The notes under the pieces: model-generated
The model's database searches: none
The model's input: only the letters and a program-made list of their open reading frames with translations
Told to the model about the DNA's origin: nothing
Program-made: the position numbers and the translations under genes
Shown here: positions 36,371-46,350 of the stretch, in pieces
Position numbering within the stretch: position 1 is the stretch's first letter
Layout: every line of letters starts with the position of its first letter
Assembly: GCA_025964325.1 (NCBI GenBank)
Contig: JAOPZA010000168.1
Coordinates: 1-46,350, forward strand
From: Conexibacter sp.
GTDB lineage: Bacteria; Actinomycetota; Thermoleophilia; Solirubrobacterales; Solirubrobacteraceae
DNA: 46,350 nt
Direction of reading: 5' to 3'

Positions 36371-36991
36371 TTACTTCGAGTAGAGCTCGACGATGAGCTG
36401 CTCCTGCACGGGCGCAGCGATCTCTCGCCGCTCCGGCCTGCGCAGCACCTTCGCCGTAAGCGCGTCGTGGTCGGCCTGAAGCCAGGCCGGCACCTGCCCC
36501 GTCAGCTCGGTCGCGTCACGGATCACCTGGCTCGCGGAGCTGGTGGACTTGATCGCGATGACGTCGCCGTCACGGAGCTGGTAGCTGGGGATGTTGACCC
36601 GACGACCGTTGATCATCCAGTGCCCGTGCAGGATCAGCTGGCGCGCCTGGCGGCGCGACGCGGCGAATCCGAGGCGGACGAGGATGTTGTCGAAGCGGCA
36701 CTCGAGGATCCGCAGCAGGTTCTCGCCGGTGATCCCGTCCTGCCGGCTGGCCTTGTCGTAGTAGGCCTTGAACTGGCGCTCGAGGATCCCGTAGTAGCGG
36801 CGGGCCTTCTGCTTCTCGCGCAGCTGGACGCGATACTCGCTCTGTCTCTGGCGCCCACGTCCGTGGTCGCCCGGCGGGTACGCGCGACGCTCGACGCCGC
36901 ACTTGTCGGTCAGGCAGCGCTCGCCCTTGAGGAACAGCTTCTGGCCCTCGCGGCGGCACTGCTTGCACTGGGGGCTGGTATCGCGTGCCAT
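36371..36991 (-). CDS. rpsD: 30S ribosomal protein S4
   Basis: 206 aa. N-terminal zinc-type cysteines C-x2-C ... C-x4-C (CKQC, CLTDKC) show the zinc-binding form; S4 RNA-binding domain in the middle (GFAASRRQARQLILHGHWMINGRRV). Starts small-subunit assembly by binding the 5' domain of 16S rRNA. In E. coli it represses its own operon; a similar role here is possible. Confidence 0.98.
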   Translation of the reverse strand: MARDTSPQCKQCRREGQKLFLKGERCLTDKCGVERRAYPPGDHGRGRQRQSEYRVQLREKQKARRYYGILERQFKAYYDKASRQDGITGENLLRILECRFDNILVRLGFAASRRQARQLILHGHWMINGRRVNIPSYQLRDGDVIAIKSTSSASQVIRDATELTGQVPAWLQADHDALTAKVLRRPERREIAAPVQEQLIVELYSK

Positions 36992-37005
36992 CTCTGCGTA
37001 CCCCC

Positions 37006-37404
37006 CTAGACCCGCCGCCGCTTGCGCGGACGGCAGCCGTTGTGCGCCTGCGGCGTGACGTCTCTGACGCCCGTGACCTCGAGGCCCGCGGCTTGGAGCG
37101 AGCGGATCGCGGTCTCGCGACCGGAGCCCGGGCCCTTGACGAAGACCTCGACCTTCTGCAGACCGTGCTCGATGCCCTTGCGGGCCGCGGCGTCGGCGGT
37201 CACCTGCGCGGCGAACGGCGTCGACTTGCGCGAGCCTCTGAAGCCGGCGCCACCGGCGGACTCCCAGGCGATCACGTTGCCCTCGCGGTCGGTCAGCGAG
37301 ACGATCGTGTTGTTGAAGCTGGTCTTGATGTGGGCCTGGCCGACCGGGATGTTCTTGCGGACTCTGCGACGGCCACGCTGCGGACGCTTCGGAGCTGGAC
37401 TCAC
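37006..37404 (-). CDS. rpsK: 30S ribosomal protein S11
   Basis: 132 aa, platform protein near the mRNA exit. Seen: [22 protein letters not shown] and the C-terminal [15 protein letters not shown], both hallmark. GTG start directly follows the rpsM TAA with no spacing. Three AGA arginine codons, unusual in so GC-rich a gene. Confidence 0.98.
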   Translation of the reverse strand: MSPAPKRPQRGRRRVRKNIPVGQAHIKTSFNNTIVSLTDREGNVIAWESAGGAGFRGSRKSTPFAAQVTADAAARKGIEHGLQKVEVFVKGPGSGRETAIRSLQAAGLEVTGVRDVTPQAHNGCRPRKRRRV

Positions 37405-37785
37405 TTACTTCTTCCCCGCCTTCTTCTTACCGGCCACCGACATGCGCTTCGGGCCCTTGCGCGTGCGCGCGTTGGTCTTGGTTCTCTGCCCACGCACGGG
37501 CAGGCCGCGCCGGTGACGGAGGCCGCGATAGCAGCCGATCTCCATCAGGCGTCTGACGTTCTGGGAGCGCTCGCGCCGGAGGTCGCCCTCGACGGTCTGC
37601 GAGTCGACGGCGTCGCGCAGCTTGCTGACCTCGTCCTCGGTGAGGTCGCGGACGTAGGTGTCCGGTGAGACGCCGACCTGGGCCAGGAGCTCGTTCGACT
37701 TCGACTGGCCGATGCCGTAGATGTACGTCAGACCGATCTCGACGCGCTTGTTCAGCGGGATGTTGATGCCTGCAATGCGAGCCAT
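37405..37785 (-). CDS. rpsM: 30S ribosomal protein S13
   Basis: 126 aa, head protein contacting tRNA and the L5 bridge. Seen: [26 protein letters not shown] start, [25 protein letters not shown] near the end, then a Lys-rich tail. Follows rpmJ by 10 bp. Confidence 0.98.
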   Translation of the reverse strand: MARIAGINIPLNKRVEIGLTYIYGIGQSKSNELLAQVGVSPDTYVRDLTEDEVSKLRDAVDSQTVEGDLRRERSQNVRRLMEIGCYRGLRHRRGLPVRGQRTKTNARTRKGPKRMSVAGKKKAGKK

Positions 37786-37795
37786 GGCTAGCGCG

Positions 37796-37909
37796 TCACC
37801 CCTGCCGCTGCTTGTGGCGCGGGTTGGAGCAGATGACGAGCACGCGGCCGTGGCGGCGAATGATCTTGCACTTTTCGCACATCGGCTTGACCGACGGTCG
37901 TACCTTCAT
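37796..37909 (-). CDS. rpmJ: 50S ribosomal protein L36
   Basis: 37 aa, complete. [20 protein letters not shown] start with the zinc ligands C-x2-C, then C and H in VICSNPRH: the zinc-binding (C+) form. ATG 37909 with AAAGGGA upstream. The map-rpmJ gap (37910-38095) is too short for the infA usually found here. Confidence 0.97.
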   Translation of the reverse strand: MKVRPSVKPMCEKCKIIRRHGRVLVICSNPRHKQRQG

Positions 37910-38095
37910 GATCCCTTTCGGCTGATTCCAGTCGACTCGGCTCTGGCTGCCGGGTCGGCTGCCGCTACCACGTCGAGGACGGTCCGCAGCCCGAAGCCGG
38001 CCGGCTCCAAGCGCGACGATGGATGGTACCAAAGCCGCGAGGAGGATCGCGGCGAGACTGCGCGACGACCGCGCGCGCGGTGCGCGGGGGCGGCC
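37910..38095 (-). other. Gap where infA is expected but absent
   Basis: In most bacteria infA (IF-1, about 72 codons) lies between map and rpmJ. This 186-bp stretch has no IF-1-like reading frame; it is GC-rich, contains a GAGCCGGCCGGCTTC near-palindrome around 38000 and a TACCAT hexamer (38028-38023, minus strand) that may be a -10 element for rpmJ. Confidence 0.5.
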
Positions 38096-38869
38096 CTACG
38101 CCGCGGTCGCGTGGGCGCTCTCGTGCCAGGGCGTGAGCACGCGCGGGCCTTCGGCGGTGACGGCGATCGTGAACTCGAAGTGGGCGGCCAGCGAGCCGTC
38201 CTGGGAGAAGATCGACCAGTGGTCGTCGGCCATCCGCACCTGGTGGCGCCCGGCGGTCACCATCGGCTCGATCGCGAGCACCATGCCGGGCTCGAGCAGC
38301 GGGCCGCGGCCGGGCGGGCCGTAGTTCGGGATCTGCGGGTCCTCGTGCATCTCGCGGCCGATCCCGTGGCCGACGAGCGAGCGCACGATCGAGAGCCCCT
38401 CGGCCTCGACGTGGGTCTGGATCGTGTGCGAGACGTCGCCGAGCCGGTTGCCCGGCGCGCAGGCCGGGACGGCGGCGAACAGCGAGCCCTGCGTCGTCTC
38501 GAGCAGCTTGCTGGCGACGGCCGAGACCGAGCCGACCGCGAACGTGCGCGCCGCATCGGCGACCCAGCCGTCGTAGACGACGCCGACGTCGACGGAGAGG
38601 ATGTCGCCGCGCTCGAGCTCGTAGGGCCCGGGGATGCCGTGGACGACCATCGAGTTGGGCGAGGCGCAGATCGAGCCGGGGAAGCCGCGATAGCCCTTGA
38701 ACGCCGGCTCCGCGCCCTGCGAGCGGATGAACGTCTCGGCCGCCTGGTCCAGCTCCTTCGTCGTGACGCCCGGGCGGATCTTGCCGCCGACCAGCTCGAG
38801 CGTCCGCACGAGGATGTCGCCCGCGGCCGCCATCTTGTCGATCTGCTCGGGAGTCTTCTTGACGATCAC
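38096..38869 (-). CDS. map: Methionine aminopeptidase, type I
   Basis: Removes initiator methionine from new proteins. 257 aa; the five metal ligands can be placed: Asp in SVDVGVVYDG and ADAARTF, His in GHGIGREMHEDP, Glu in LAIEPMV and in FEFTIAVT. GTG start overlaps the adk stop (GTGA). Standard spc-operon position. Confidence 0.97.
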   Translation of the reverse strand: MIVKKTPEQIDKMAAAGDILVRTLELVGGKIRPGVTTKELDQAAETFIRSQGAEPAFKGYRGFPGSICASPNSMVVHGIPGPYELERGDILSVDVGVVYDGWVADAARTFAVGSVSAVASKLLETTQGSLFAAVPACAPGNRLGDVSHTIQTHVEAEGLSIVRSLVGHGIGREMHEDPQIPNYGPPGRGPLLEPGMVLAIEPMVTAGRHQVRMADDHWSIFSQDGSLAAHFEFTIAVTAEGPRVLTPWHESAHATAA

Positions 38870-39540
38870 AGGTCTTCTTCGAGCCGCAGCGTCGCCAGCA
38901 CGGCGCGGATGTGGTCGTGGACCTCGGTCGGACTGCGGGTGCCGTCGACGCGCCGCAGCAGGCCGCGCTCGTCGTAGTAGGAGATCAGCGGCTCGGTCTC
39001 GCTGTGGTAGACGTCGAGGCGCTTCTTCACCACCTCGGGTCTGTCGTCGTCGCGCTGGACGAGCCGCGAGCCGTCGATGTCGCAGCGGCCCTCGTGCTTC
39101 GGCGGATCCGTCTCGACGTGGTACGGACGGCCGGTCTTGACGCTCACGCGGCGGCCGGAGATGCGGCTGACGACCTCCTCGTCCGGGACGTCGATCAGCA
39201 GGACGGCGGTGATCCGGCGACCGAGCCGCTCGAACGCGGCGCCGAGCGCGTCCGCCTGCGGCCGCGTCCGCGGGAAGCCGTCGAGGATGAAGCCGTCCTG
39301 GCAGTCCTCCTGCTCGATCCGGTCGATGATCAGGTCCACGACCAGCTCGTCGGGGACGAGCTCGCCGGCGTCCATGTAACGCTTGGCCGCGAGGCCGAGC
39401 TCGCTGCCCTCCTGCTTGGCCGCGCGCAGGATGTCGCCGGTCGCCACATAGGGAAGACGGAAGTCGTCCTGCAGCCGGGCGGCTTGGGTGCCCTTGCCGG
39501 CGCCGGGAGGACCGAAGAGGATGAGGTTCAGCTCACGCAC
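38866..39540 (-). CDS. adk: Adenylate kinase
   Basis: Interconverts ATP, AMP and ADP. About 224 aa from GTG 39540 (GTG 39558 possible). P-loop GPPGAGKGTQ at about residue 10, AMP-binding GFPRTRPQA, and LID region around GRPYHVETDPPKHEGRC. Of the four LID zinc cysteines of the Gram-positive form only one is left, so the LID is zinc-free. Follows secY by 74 bp. Confidence 0.96.
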   Translation of the reverse strand: MRELNLILFGPPGAGKGTQAARLQDDFRLPYVATGDILRAAKQEGSELGLAAKRYMDAGELVPDELVVDLIIDRIEQEDCQDGFILDGFPRTRPQADALGAAFERLGRRITAVLLIDVPDEEVVSRISGRRVSVKTGRPYHVETDPPKHEGRCDIDGSRLVQRDDDRPEVVKKRLDVYHSETEPLISYYDERGLLRRVDGTRSPTEVHDHIRAVLATLRLEEDL

Positions 39541-39614
39541 AGGCGTGGAAACGTACACGACCGATGCGCATGCGCGCGCCGAGGTCGCGCTTCGCCCGGT
39601 CCCAGCGGGTGCTC

Positions 39615-40886
<1,272 letters not shown>

Positions 40887-40901
40887 CGCGGGCGTGCTCC
40901 G

Positions 40902-41408
40902 CTAGGGCGTGATCGTCTGGCAGGTGCCGCCGGCAGCCTCGATGCGCTCTCGCGCGGCTGCACTGAAGCCATGGGCGTGCACCGTGAGCGGCTTCGTCAG
41001 CTCGCCCTTCGCCAGGACCTTCACCGGAATCCCCTTGCGCGTCGCCAGCCCCTTGCCGGTGAGCGCCTCGAGCGTGACCTCGGCGCCCGCGTCGAAGCGC
41101 TCCTCGAGATCGAGGAGGTTGACGGGCTGCGTGTGCGTCCGGAACGGCTCGAACGGCATCGACTTCTTCATGTGCGGGCCGCGCAGCTTGCGCATCCGCA
41201 TGTGAATCGGCATCTGGCCGCCCTCGAAGCGAGCGCGGTCCTTCGAGCCGGTGCGCGAGCCCGCGCCCTTCTGGCCGCGGCCGGAGGTCTTGCCGGTGCC
41301 CGAGCCGTTGCCGCGACCGACGCGCTTGCGTGGCCGGCGGCTGCCCGGAGCGGGCTTCAGGTTGTGGAGGCCGATGCGCTCCTCAGGCTTTTCGTCTGTA
41401 GTGCTCAT
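40902..41408 (-). CDS. rplO: 50S ribosomal protein L15
   Basis: 168 aa with a 10-residue N-terminal extension before the conserved [24 protein letters not shown]; Gly/Arg-rich rRNA-binding start and [21 protein letters not shown] core. ATG 41408 overlaps the rpmD stop (ATGA). Late assembly protein of the large subunit. Confidence 0.97.
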   Translation of the reverse strand: MSTTDEKPEERIGLHNLKPAPGSRRPRKRVGRGNGSGTGKTSGRGQKGAGSRTGSKDRARFEGGQMPIHMRMRKLRGPHMKKSMPFEPFRTHTQPVNLLDLEERFDAGAEVTLEALTGKGLATRKGIPVKVLAKGELTKPLTVHAHGFSAAARERIEAAGGTCQTITP

Positions 41409-41587
41409 GCGGCTTCCTCGACCTTGACGAGATGACGGACGGCGTGGACCATGCCGCGCAGCTGCGGGCTGTCCGGCTGCTCGACGGTGTGGCCGATCTT
41501 GCGCAGACCGATCGAGCGGAGCGTGTCGAGCTGGCGCTGGTTGGCGCCGTTGCGCGACTTGACCTGAGTGATGCGCAGCGCGCTCAC
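41405..41587 (-). CDS. rpmD: 50S ribosomal protein L30
   Basis: 60 aa, bacterial short form. [38 protein letters not shown] is the family signature. GTG start overlaps the rpsE stop, and its stop overlaps the rplO start. Confidence 0.96.
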   Translation of the reverse strand: MSALRITQVKSRNGANQRQLDTLRSIGLRKIGHTVEQPDSPQLRGMVHAVRHLVKVEEAA

Positions 41588-42189
41588 GCGCTCGCCTCAG
41601 CGGCGCCGACCGGCTCACCGGCGCCGTCGGTGCTCTCCTCCTCGACCAGGTCCGCGGCACCGTCGCCGCGGTGCGGGTCGAGTCCGAGCACCATGTTGAT
41701 CGAGACGCCGCGCAGCTCCGCGACCTCCTCGGGGCGCCGCAGGCCATCGAGGCCGGCCATCGTCGCCTTCACGAGGTTGATCGGGTTCTGCGTGCCGAGG
41801 CTCTTGGAGAGGATGTCGTGGATCCCGGCCAGCTCGAGCACCGCGCGCACGCCGCCACCGGCGATCACGCCGGTACCGGGCGAGGCCGGCTTCAGCAGCA
41901 CGCGGCCAGAGCCGAAGATGCCGAGCGTCGGGTGCGTGATCGTCGAGCCGTGCTTCGGAACGCGGATGAGGTTCTTCTTCGCCCGCTCCACGCCCTTCTG
42001 GATCGCGACCGGGACCTCGTTCGCCTTGCCGTAGCCGACGCCGACGATCTCACGCTCATCACCGACCACGACGAGGGCGGTGAAGGAGAAGCGACGGCCG
42101 CCCTTGACGACCTTCGCGACGCGGTTGATCTCGACGACCCGCTCTTGCAGGTCGTAGCCGGAGGCTGATACGGAACGGTCGAGTGCCAT
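41584..42189 (-). CDS. rpsE: 30S ribosomal protein S5
   Basis: 201 aa. Double-stranded-RNA-binding-like N-terminal domain with [27 protein letters not shown], then the conserved [22 protein letters not shown]. Residues after about 175 are an acidic Glu/Ala tail longer than usual. Helps decoding accuracy. Confidence 0.97.
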   Translation of the reverse strand: MALDRSVSASGYDLQERVVEINRVAKVVKGGRRFSFTALVVVGDEREIVGVGYGKANEVPVAIQKGVERAKKNLIRVPKHGSTITHPTLGIFGSGRVLLKPASPGTGVIAGGGVRAVLELAGIHDILSKSLGTQNPINLVKATMAGLDGLRRPEEVAELRGVSINMVLGLDPHRGDGAADLVEEESTDGAGEPVGAAEASA

Positions 42190-42230
42190 GAAGTCCTGAG
42201 GGTAGCGGTTCAGCGGGGGTCAGATGCGAC

Positions 42231-42584
42231 TTAGAAGGCGAGGCCGCCCTCGCGGGCGCCCTCTGCGAGCGCCTTGACACGCCCGTGGTACTGGTAGCCG
42301 CCGCGGTCGAAGACGACGCTCTCGATGCCGGCGGCCTTGGCACGCTCGGCCAGCAGCGTGCCGACGCGGCGCGCCTGCTCGCTGCCGGAGCTCTCGCGCA
42401 GCTCGGCCTCGGTCCAGTTGACGGCCACCAGCGTGTGGCCGCGCTCGTCGTCGATCAGCTGCGCCGAGATGCCACGGTTCGAGCGGAACACCGAGATCCG
42501 CGGACGCACCGCGGTCCCCGACACCTTCGCACGAACGCGACGGCGCCGCTTGAGACGCTTCGTGGGCTTGCTGAGAACGGTCAT
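42231..42584 (-). CDS. rplR: 50S ribosomal protein L18
   Basis: 117 aa, 5S rRNA-binding protein. [35 protein letters not shown] and the end [19 protein letters not shown] are typical. ATG overlaps rplF stop (ATGA). Confidence 0.97.
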   Translation of the reverse strand: MTVLSKPTKRLKRRRRVRAKVSGTAVRPRISVFRSNRGISAQLIDDERGHTLVAVNWTEAELRESSGSEQARRVGTLLAERAKAAGIESVVFDRGGYQYHGRVKALAEGAREGGLAF

Positions 42585-43114
42585 GCGCGCTTGCCAACCT
42601 TCCGGGCGACGTACTCGCCCTCATACCGAATGCCCTTGCCCTTGTACGGCTCGGGCTTGCGCTGCTTGCGGATGTTCGCGGCGACCTCGCCGACGAGCTG
42701 CTTCGAGATGCCGCGCACGACGATGCGCGTCGGCTGCGGGACCTCGAACTCGATCCCGTCGGGCGCTCTGATCGGCACCGGGTGCGAGTAGCCGAGCGCC
42801 AGCTCGAGGTCTCTGCCTCTCAGCTGCGCGCGGTAGCCGACGCCCTGGATCTCGAGGCGCTTCTCGTAGCCGGTCGTGACGCCTTCGACCATGTTCGCCA
42901 CCAGCGAGCGCGTGAGCCCGTGCAGGGCGCGGTGCTCGCCGCGGTCGGTCGGGCGCTTGACGACCAGCTCGTCGCCGATGTGCTCCACCGTGATGTCGCG
43001 GTGGATGCGCTCGAAGAGCTCGCCTCTGGGGCCGTTGACGGTCACGCGCTCGGGCTCGATCGCGATCAAAACGCCCGCGGGGACGGGGATGGGCTTCCTG
43101 CCAATACGACTCAT
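42581..43114 (-). CDS. rplF: 50S ribosomal protein L6
   Basis: 177 aa, two-domain protein near the sarcin-ricin loop. [14 protein letters not shown] start and [19 protein letters not shown] end are diagnostic. Several AGA arginine codons. Overlaps rplR. Confidence 0.98.
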   Translation of the reverse strand: MSRIGRKPIPVPAGVLIAIEPERVTVNGPRGELFERIHRDITVEHIGDELVVKRPTDRGEHRALHGLTRSLVANMVEGVTTGYEKRLEIQGVGYRAQLRGRDLELALGYSHPVPIRAPDGIEFEVPQPTRIVVRGISKQLVGEVAANIRKQRKPEPYKGKGIRYEGEYVARKVGKRA

Positions 43115-43121
43115 CGCTTGC

Positions 43122-43529
43122 TCACCAGACCTTGGCCACGACCTCGCCGCCGACGCCCGCGCGGCGGGCCTCGTGGCCGGTCATGACGCCTTGGGACGTC
43201 GAAATGATCGCGGTGCCGAGTCCGCCCTGGATCTTCGGGATGTGGGCGTGGTCGACATAGGTGCGCTGCCCCGGGCGGGACACGCGCTGGATCCCCTGGA
43301 TGACGGGGCGCCGGTTGCCGCTGTACTTGAGCTTCACGTGGATCTGCTCGCCGGGATGGTCCGCGTTCGCGGGCGCGATGTCGTAGCCGTCGATGTAGCC
43401 CTGCTCCTTGAGGATGCGGGCAAGCTCGCGCTTGAGGCGCGAGGACGGGATCACGACGACGTCGTGCGAGGCACGAGCGCCGTTGCGCACACGCGTGAGG
43501 AAGTCGGCGATGGGGTCTGTCATCGACAT
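43122..43529 (-). CDS. rpsH: 30S ribosomal protein S8
   Basis: 135 aa. [15 protein letters not shown] start (ATG 43529 taken; ATG 43523 is in frame) and C-terminal [33 protein letters not shown]. Central 16S-binding assembly protein. Confidence 0.98.
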   Translation of the reverse strand: MSMTDPIADFLTRVRNGARASHDVVVIPSSRLKRELARILKEQGYIDGYDIAPANADHPGEQIHVKLKYSGNRRPVIQGIQRVSRPGQRTYVDHAHIPKIQGGLGTAIISTSQGVMTGHEARRAGVGGEVVAKVW

Positions 43530-43533
43530 GCGG

Positions 43534-43719
43534 TTACCACGAGCTCTTCGTCATTCCGGGGATGTAGCCGTTGTGCGCCAGCTCGCGCAGGCAGATGCGG
43601 CACATGCCGAACTTTCTGTACACCGCGCGGGAGCGTCCGCAGCGACGGCAGCGCGTATACGCGCGGGTCGGGTACTTCGGGGTCCGCAGCTGGCGGACGC
43701 GCTGTGAGGTCTTGGCCAT
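43534..43719 (-). CDS. rpsZ: 30S ribosomal protein S14 type Z (zinc form)
   Basis: 61 aa, the short zinc-binding S14. Zinc ligands C-x2-C (CRRC) and C-x2-C (CRIC) are visible, and the MAKTSQ...YTRCRRCGR and [11 protein letters not shown] segments fit the family. Between rpsH and rplE as usual. Confidence 0.97.
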   Translation of the reverse strand: MAKTSQRVRQLRTPKYPTRAYTRCRRCGRSRAVYRKFGMCRICLRELAHNGYIPGMTKSSW

Positions 43720-43727
43720 GAAAGGTT

Positions 43728-44309
43728 CTAGCTCCCTGTGGTGGCGGTCGCGTCGGCGGCGCGACCGACTCTCGCAAACGGCATCCCGAACGCCTGGAGC
43801 AGCGCGAAGGATTCGTCGTCGGTCTTGGCGGACGTCGTGATCGTGATGTCGAGTCCGCGCACCTGGTCGACGGCGTCGTAGTCGATCTCCGGGAAGATGA
43901 TCTGCTCTCTGACGCCCATCGAGTAGTTGCCGCGGCCGTCGAACGAGCCGGGGTTGAGGCCGCGGAAGTCGCGGATCCGCGGGATCGCGATCGACAGCAG
44001 GCGATCGAGGAACTCGTAGGCGCGATCGTCGCGCAGCGTCGTCGAGAGGCCGACCGGCATCCCCTCGCGCAGCTTGAAGGCCGCGATCGACTTGCGCGAC
44101 CGGCGGACGTTCGGCTTCTGCCCGGTGATCGCGCCGAGCTGCTCAGCCGCAGCGTCGAGCATCTTCGAGTCCTGTCTGGCGTCGCCGACACCCATGTTCA
44201 CGGTGATCTTCTCGATGCGGGGAGCCTGCATCGGGGACGAGTAGGCGAACCGCTCGATCAGAGCGGGACGGATCTCGGAGGCGTAGCGTTCTTTGAGTCG
44301 TGAAGGCAT
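43728..44309 (-). CDS. rplE: 50S ribosomal protein L5
   Basis: 193 aa, 5S rRNA-binding and P-site tRNA contact. Signatures [36 protein letters not shown] and [19 protein letters not shown] are all present. Short spacing to rpsZ (8 bp) and rplX (8 bp). Confidence 0.98.
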   Translation of the reverse strand: MPSRLKERYASEIRPALIERFAYSSPMQAPRIEKITVNMGVGDARQDSKMLDAAAEQLGAITGQKPNVRRSRKSIAAFKLREGMPVGLSTTLRDDRAYEFLDRLLSIAIPRIRDFRGLNPGSFDGRGNYSMGVREQIIFPEIDYDAVDQVRGLDITITTSAKTDDESFALLQAFGMPFARVGRAADATATTGS

Positions 44310-44317
44310 GAGTGGGC

Positions 44318-44638
44318 TCAGTCGATGCGGGTTCCGGAACGACGGGCGACGCGGAAGCGCTTGCCGTCCTGCAATTCGAAGCCGACGCGGGTCGGCTTCT
44401 TGTCCTTCGGGTCGAGCAGCGCCACGTTCGAGACGTGGATCGCGCCCTCGCGCTCGATCACGCCGCCGATCGCGTCGGGACGACCCGGCGTCGGACGCGT
44501 GTGGCGCTTGACGATGTTGAGTCCTTCGACGAAGACGCGATCGTGCTCCGGATCGACGCGCAGGACCTTGCCGGTCTTGCCGCGGTCCTTGCCGCTGATC
44601 ACGACCACCTCGTCGTCGCGACGGATGCGTGCGGGCAT
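44318..44638 (-). CDS. rplX: 50S ribosomal protein L24
   Basis: 106 aa with KOW motif in [39 protein letters not shown]. Initiates large-subunit assembly. Its ATG shares an A with the rplN stop (TGATG). Confidence 0.97.
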   Translation of the reverse strand: MPARIRRDDEVVVISGKDRGKTGKVLRVDPEHDRVFVEGLNIVKRHTRPTPGRPDAIGGVIEREGAIHVSNVALLDPKDKKPTRVGFELQDGKRFRVARRSGTRID

Positions 44639-45006
44639 CAGAGCACCTCCGGCGCGAGCGAGACGATCTTCATGAAGTTGCGCTCGCGCAGCTCACGGGC
44701 GACGGGGCCGAAGATGCGGGTCCCGCGCGGGTTGTTCTGCGCGTCGATGATGACGGCCGCGTTCTCGTCGAAGCCGATGTACGTGCCGTCCTCACGGCCG
44801 TACGTCTTTCTCGTGCGCACGACGACGGCGGTCACGACCTCGCCCTTCTTGACGGAGCCCTGCGGGCTCGCCGCTCTGACCGTTGCCACGATGATGTCGC
44901 CGACGCCGGCGTAGCGGCGGCGGGAGCCGCCGCGCACGCGGATGCAGAGGATCTCGCGAGCGCCGGTGTTGTCGGCCACTCTGAGGCGTGTCTCGTTCTG
45001 GATCAC
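44638..45006 (-). CDS. rplN: 50S ribosomal protein L14
   Basis: 122 aa, exact family length. [24 protein letters not shown] start and [22 protein letters not shown] end. GTG start overlaps the rpsQ stop. Three AGA codons. Confidence 0.98.
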   Translation of the reverse strand: MIQNETRLRVADNTGAREILCIRVRGGSRRRYAGVGDIIVATVRAASPQGSVKKGEVVTAVVVRTRKTYGREDGTYIGFDENAAVIIDAQNNPRGTRIFGPVARELRERNFMKIVSLAPEVL

Positions 45007-45566
45007 TTGGCACGCTCCACGACCTGCACCAGGCGCCAGCGCTTGAGGCGCGACAGCGGGCGGGCCTCGCGGACGACGACCGTGTCGCCGGCGTGCGCGT
45101 CGTTCGACTCGTCGTGCGCGTGCACGGTCGACGAGCTGCGCACGATCTTCTCGTAGCGGCGATGCCGACGGGCCACGTCGATGCGCACGGTGATCGTCTT
45201 GTCGGCTCTGTCGGAGACGACGACGCCCTGGCGCTCCTTCTGACGGCCCGAGCCGGGCTCGGCCGGCGGGGTCGCCTCGCGGGCGGGGGCGGATGCGCGG
45301 GTCGCGGCAGCCTTCTCCCGTGCCTTGGCACGTGCGCCGCGACGGCGCTTGGCGTTCGCCTCGCGCTTCGCGGTCCGCTCAGCCTGCCGCTCCTCCGCCG
45401 TGCGCGTCGGCCGCGCGCCCGTACGGGCGGCGCGATCGCCGCGCGACTTCTGGCGGCGCTCCTTGGGGCTCAACACCGGGACGGGCTCCGCAGCCGGCGC
45501 GGCCTCTGGGGCGGCCGCCGCGGTCGTCTCCTCGACGTTGTTCTCGTTCTGATCTTCCTCGGCCAT
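45003..45566 (-). CDS. rpsQ: 30S ribosomal protein S17 with long N-terminal extension
   Basis: 187 aa, about twice the usual 80-90. The conserved OB-fold S17 is the last 80 residues ([18 protein letters not shown] to [12 protein letters not shown]). Ahead of it lie about 105 residues: an acidic Glu/Ala start, then a highly basic Arg/Ala/Glu stretch likely to be disordered or helical. No start codon with a Shine-Dalgarno is evident nearer to the conserved part, and the frame stays open to ATG 45566, 3 bp after the rpmC stop. Confidence 0.9.
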   Translation of the reverse strand: MAEEDQNENNVEETTAAAAPEAAPAAEPVPVLSPKERRQKSRGDRAARTGARPTRTAEERQAERTAKREANAKRRRGARAKAREKAAATRASAPAREATPPAEPGSGRQKERQGVVVSDRADKTITVRIDVARRHRRYEKIVRSSSTVHAHDESNDAHAGDTVVVREARPLSRLKRWRLVQVVERAK

Positions 45567-45569
45567 CGC

Positions 45570-45785
45570 TTAGCGACTCAGTTCCTTGTTGACGTCTATT
45601 CCTCGTTGACGCACGACCGTGAGGGCACGCGCGACGTCACGCTTGGCCTGTCGCAGGCGCGACGTGTTCTCCAGCTCGCCGGTGGCGTGCTGGAAGCGCA
45701 GCCCGAACAGCTCCCGGCGCGCGGTGCGCAGGGCGTCGGCCAGAGCCGCGTCGTCCAGGTCTCGCAACTCAGATGCGTTGGGCAT
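45570..45785 (-). CDS. rpmC: 50S ribosomal protein L29
   Basis: 71 aa, small helical protein at the tunnel exit, docking site for SRP and trigger factor with L23. ELRDLDDAALADALRTARRELFGLRFQHATGELENTSRLRQAKRDVAR is typical. Begins 1 bp after the rplP stop. Confidence 0.96.
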   Translation of the reverse strand: MPNASELRDLDDAALADALRTARRELFGLRFQHATGELENTSRLRQAKRDVARALTVVRQRGIDVNKELSR

Positions 45786-45786
45786 G

Positions 45787-46200
45787 TCAGCCGTCCTCTC
45801 GCAGGACGAATCTCGTCTTCACGGGCAGCTTGTGGCCGGCGAGGCGCATCGCCTCGCGGGCGAGCGGCTCGGGCACGCCGGCCAGCTCGAACATCACGCG
45901 ACCCGGTCTGACGACCGCGACCCAGCCCTCGGGCGAGCCCTTGCCGGAGCCCATCCGCGTCTCGGCCGGCTTCTTCGTGAAGGGCTTGTCCGGATACACG
46001 TTGATCCAGACCTTGCCGCCTCGCTTGATCTTGCGGGTCATCGCGATTCGGGCGGCCTCGATCTGCCGGTTGGTGAGCCAGCCGGCGTCCATCGACTTCA
46101 GCCCGTACTCGCCGAACTGGACCTTGACCTGCCCGCGCGAGAGCCCGGCGCGACGGCCGCGGTGCTGCTTGCGAAACTTGACGCGCTTTGGCGAGAGCAT
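45787..46200 (-). CDS. rplP: 50S ribosomal protein L16
   Basis: 137 aa, binds near the A-site tRNA and the peptidyl transferase centre. [23 protein letters not shown] start, [43 protein letters not shown] core. ATG shares an A with the upstream stop (TGATG). Confidence 0.98.
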   Translation of the reverse strand: MLSPKRVKFRKQHRGRRAGLSRGQVKVQFGEYGLKSMDAGWLTNRQIEAARIAMTRKIKRGGKVWINVYPDKPFTKKPAETRMGSGKGSPEGWVAVVRPGRVMFELAGVPEPLAREAMRLAGHKLPVKTRFVLREDG

Positions 46201-46350
46201 CAGCGACCGCCTCCGCCGCCGCCACCGCGAGGACCGCCGCCGCGACCAGGCCCGCCGGGACCGCGGCCGCCACCGCCGCCGCCACCACCGCTACGACCAC
46301 CGGGACCTCCAGGACCGCGACCAGGACCGCCGGGGCCGCCTGGGCCGCGT
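46200..46350 (-). CDS. rpsC: 30S ribosomal protein S3, C-terminal glycine-rich tail (partial)
   Basis: Only the last 49 codons are inside the window, cut by the window edge. They encode a tail of almost nothing but Gly, Pro and Arg ([15 protein letters not shown], then GGGGGGGG). The tail itself is not diagnostic; S3 is inferred from the invariant rpsC-rplP gene order and the overlapping TGATG junction with rplP. Confidence 0.65.
   Translation of the reverse strand, partial: RGPGGPGGPGRGPGGPGGRSGGGGGGGGRGPGGPGRGGGPRGGGGGGGR

Overview
The window is a gene-dense, very GC-rich bacterial chromosome segment. F420-type enzymes (LLM and PPOX families), a LysRS fused to an MprF-like lysyltransferase, the gene content around the ribosomal cluster and heavy GTG start use all suggest an actinobacterium, most likely of the deep Thermoleophilia/Solirubrobacterales branch (Conexibacter or Solirubrobacter-like). 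That placement is inference; there is no 16S gene here.

Layout. (1) 1-2770: a divergent leucyl-tRNA synthetase paralogue downstream of a tRNA-like gene. That gene folds as a textbook cloverleaf only if a 142-nt structured insert in its D-loop is removed, and it sits behind a near-consensus sigma-70 promoter. This pair is the strongest candidate for an undescribed system. (2) 2924-5675: a translationally coupled operon of zinc alcohol dehydrogenase, DapA/NanA-type lyase and HAD phosphatase. (3) 5636-9172: LysRS fused to an MprF-like lysyltransferase in the order LysRS first, the reverse of mycobacterial LysX, joined by a linker made of palindromic repeats. (4) 9199-16407: transporters, an FMN reductase/YceI pair under a TetR regulator with two visible operators, F420-type enzymes, a signal peptidase II and tRNA-Pro(CGG). 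(5) 16458-27735: Nif3-like protein, a small HTH-like protein, long-chain acyl-CoA synthetase, a HisC-like aminotransferase, a patatin, a DD-carboxypeptidase, MscL, an MFS/LysR divergent pair and a CapA-like protein. (6) 27746-34830: a 1034-aa secreted protein of unknown function, ligA with a repeat-made tail, surE and truA. (7) 34906-46350: the alpha/spc/S10 ribosomal super-operon read on the minus strand (in transcription order rpsC, rplP, rpmC, rpsQ, rplN, rplX, rplE, rpsZ, rpsH, rplF, rplR, rpsE, rpmD, rplO, secY, adk, map, rpmJ, rpsM, rpsK, rpsD, rpoA, rplQ, truA), with infA absent from its usual place between map and rpmJ.

Three patterns recur. First, palindromic elements with the same core lie in-frame at the edges of coding domains (the dehydrogenase N-terminus, the LysRS/MprF junction, the LigA C-terminus), always in the reading phase that gives Ser-Ala-x-Ala-x-Ser. 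Second, at least nine genes carry a TAGNNT hexamer 6-9 nt before their start codon and no Shine-Dalgarno, the expected layout of leaderless mRNAs; in three of them the TAG is also the stop codon of the gene upstream. Third, convergent gene pairs overlap by a few bases and place a strong hairpin over the shared 3' ends.
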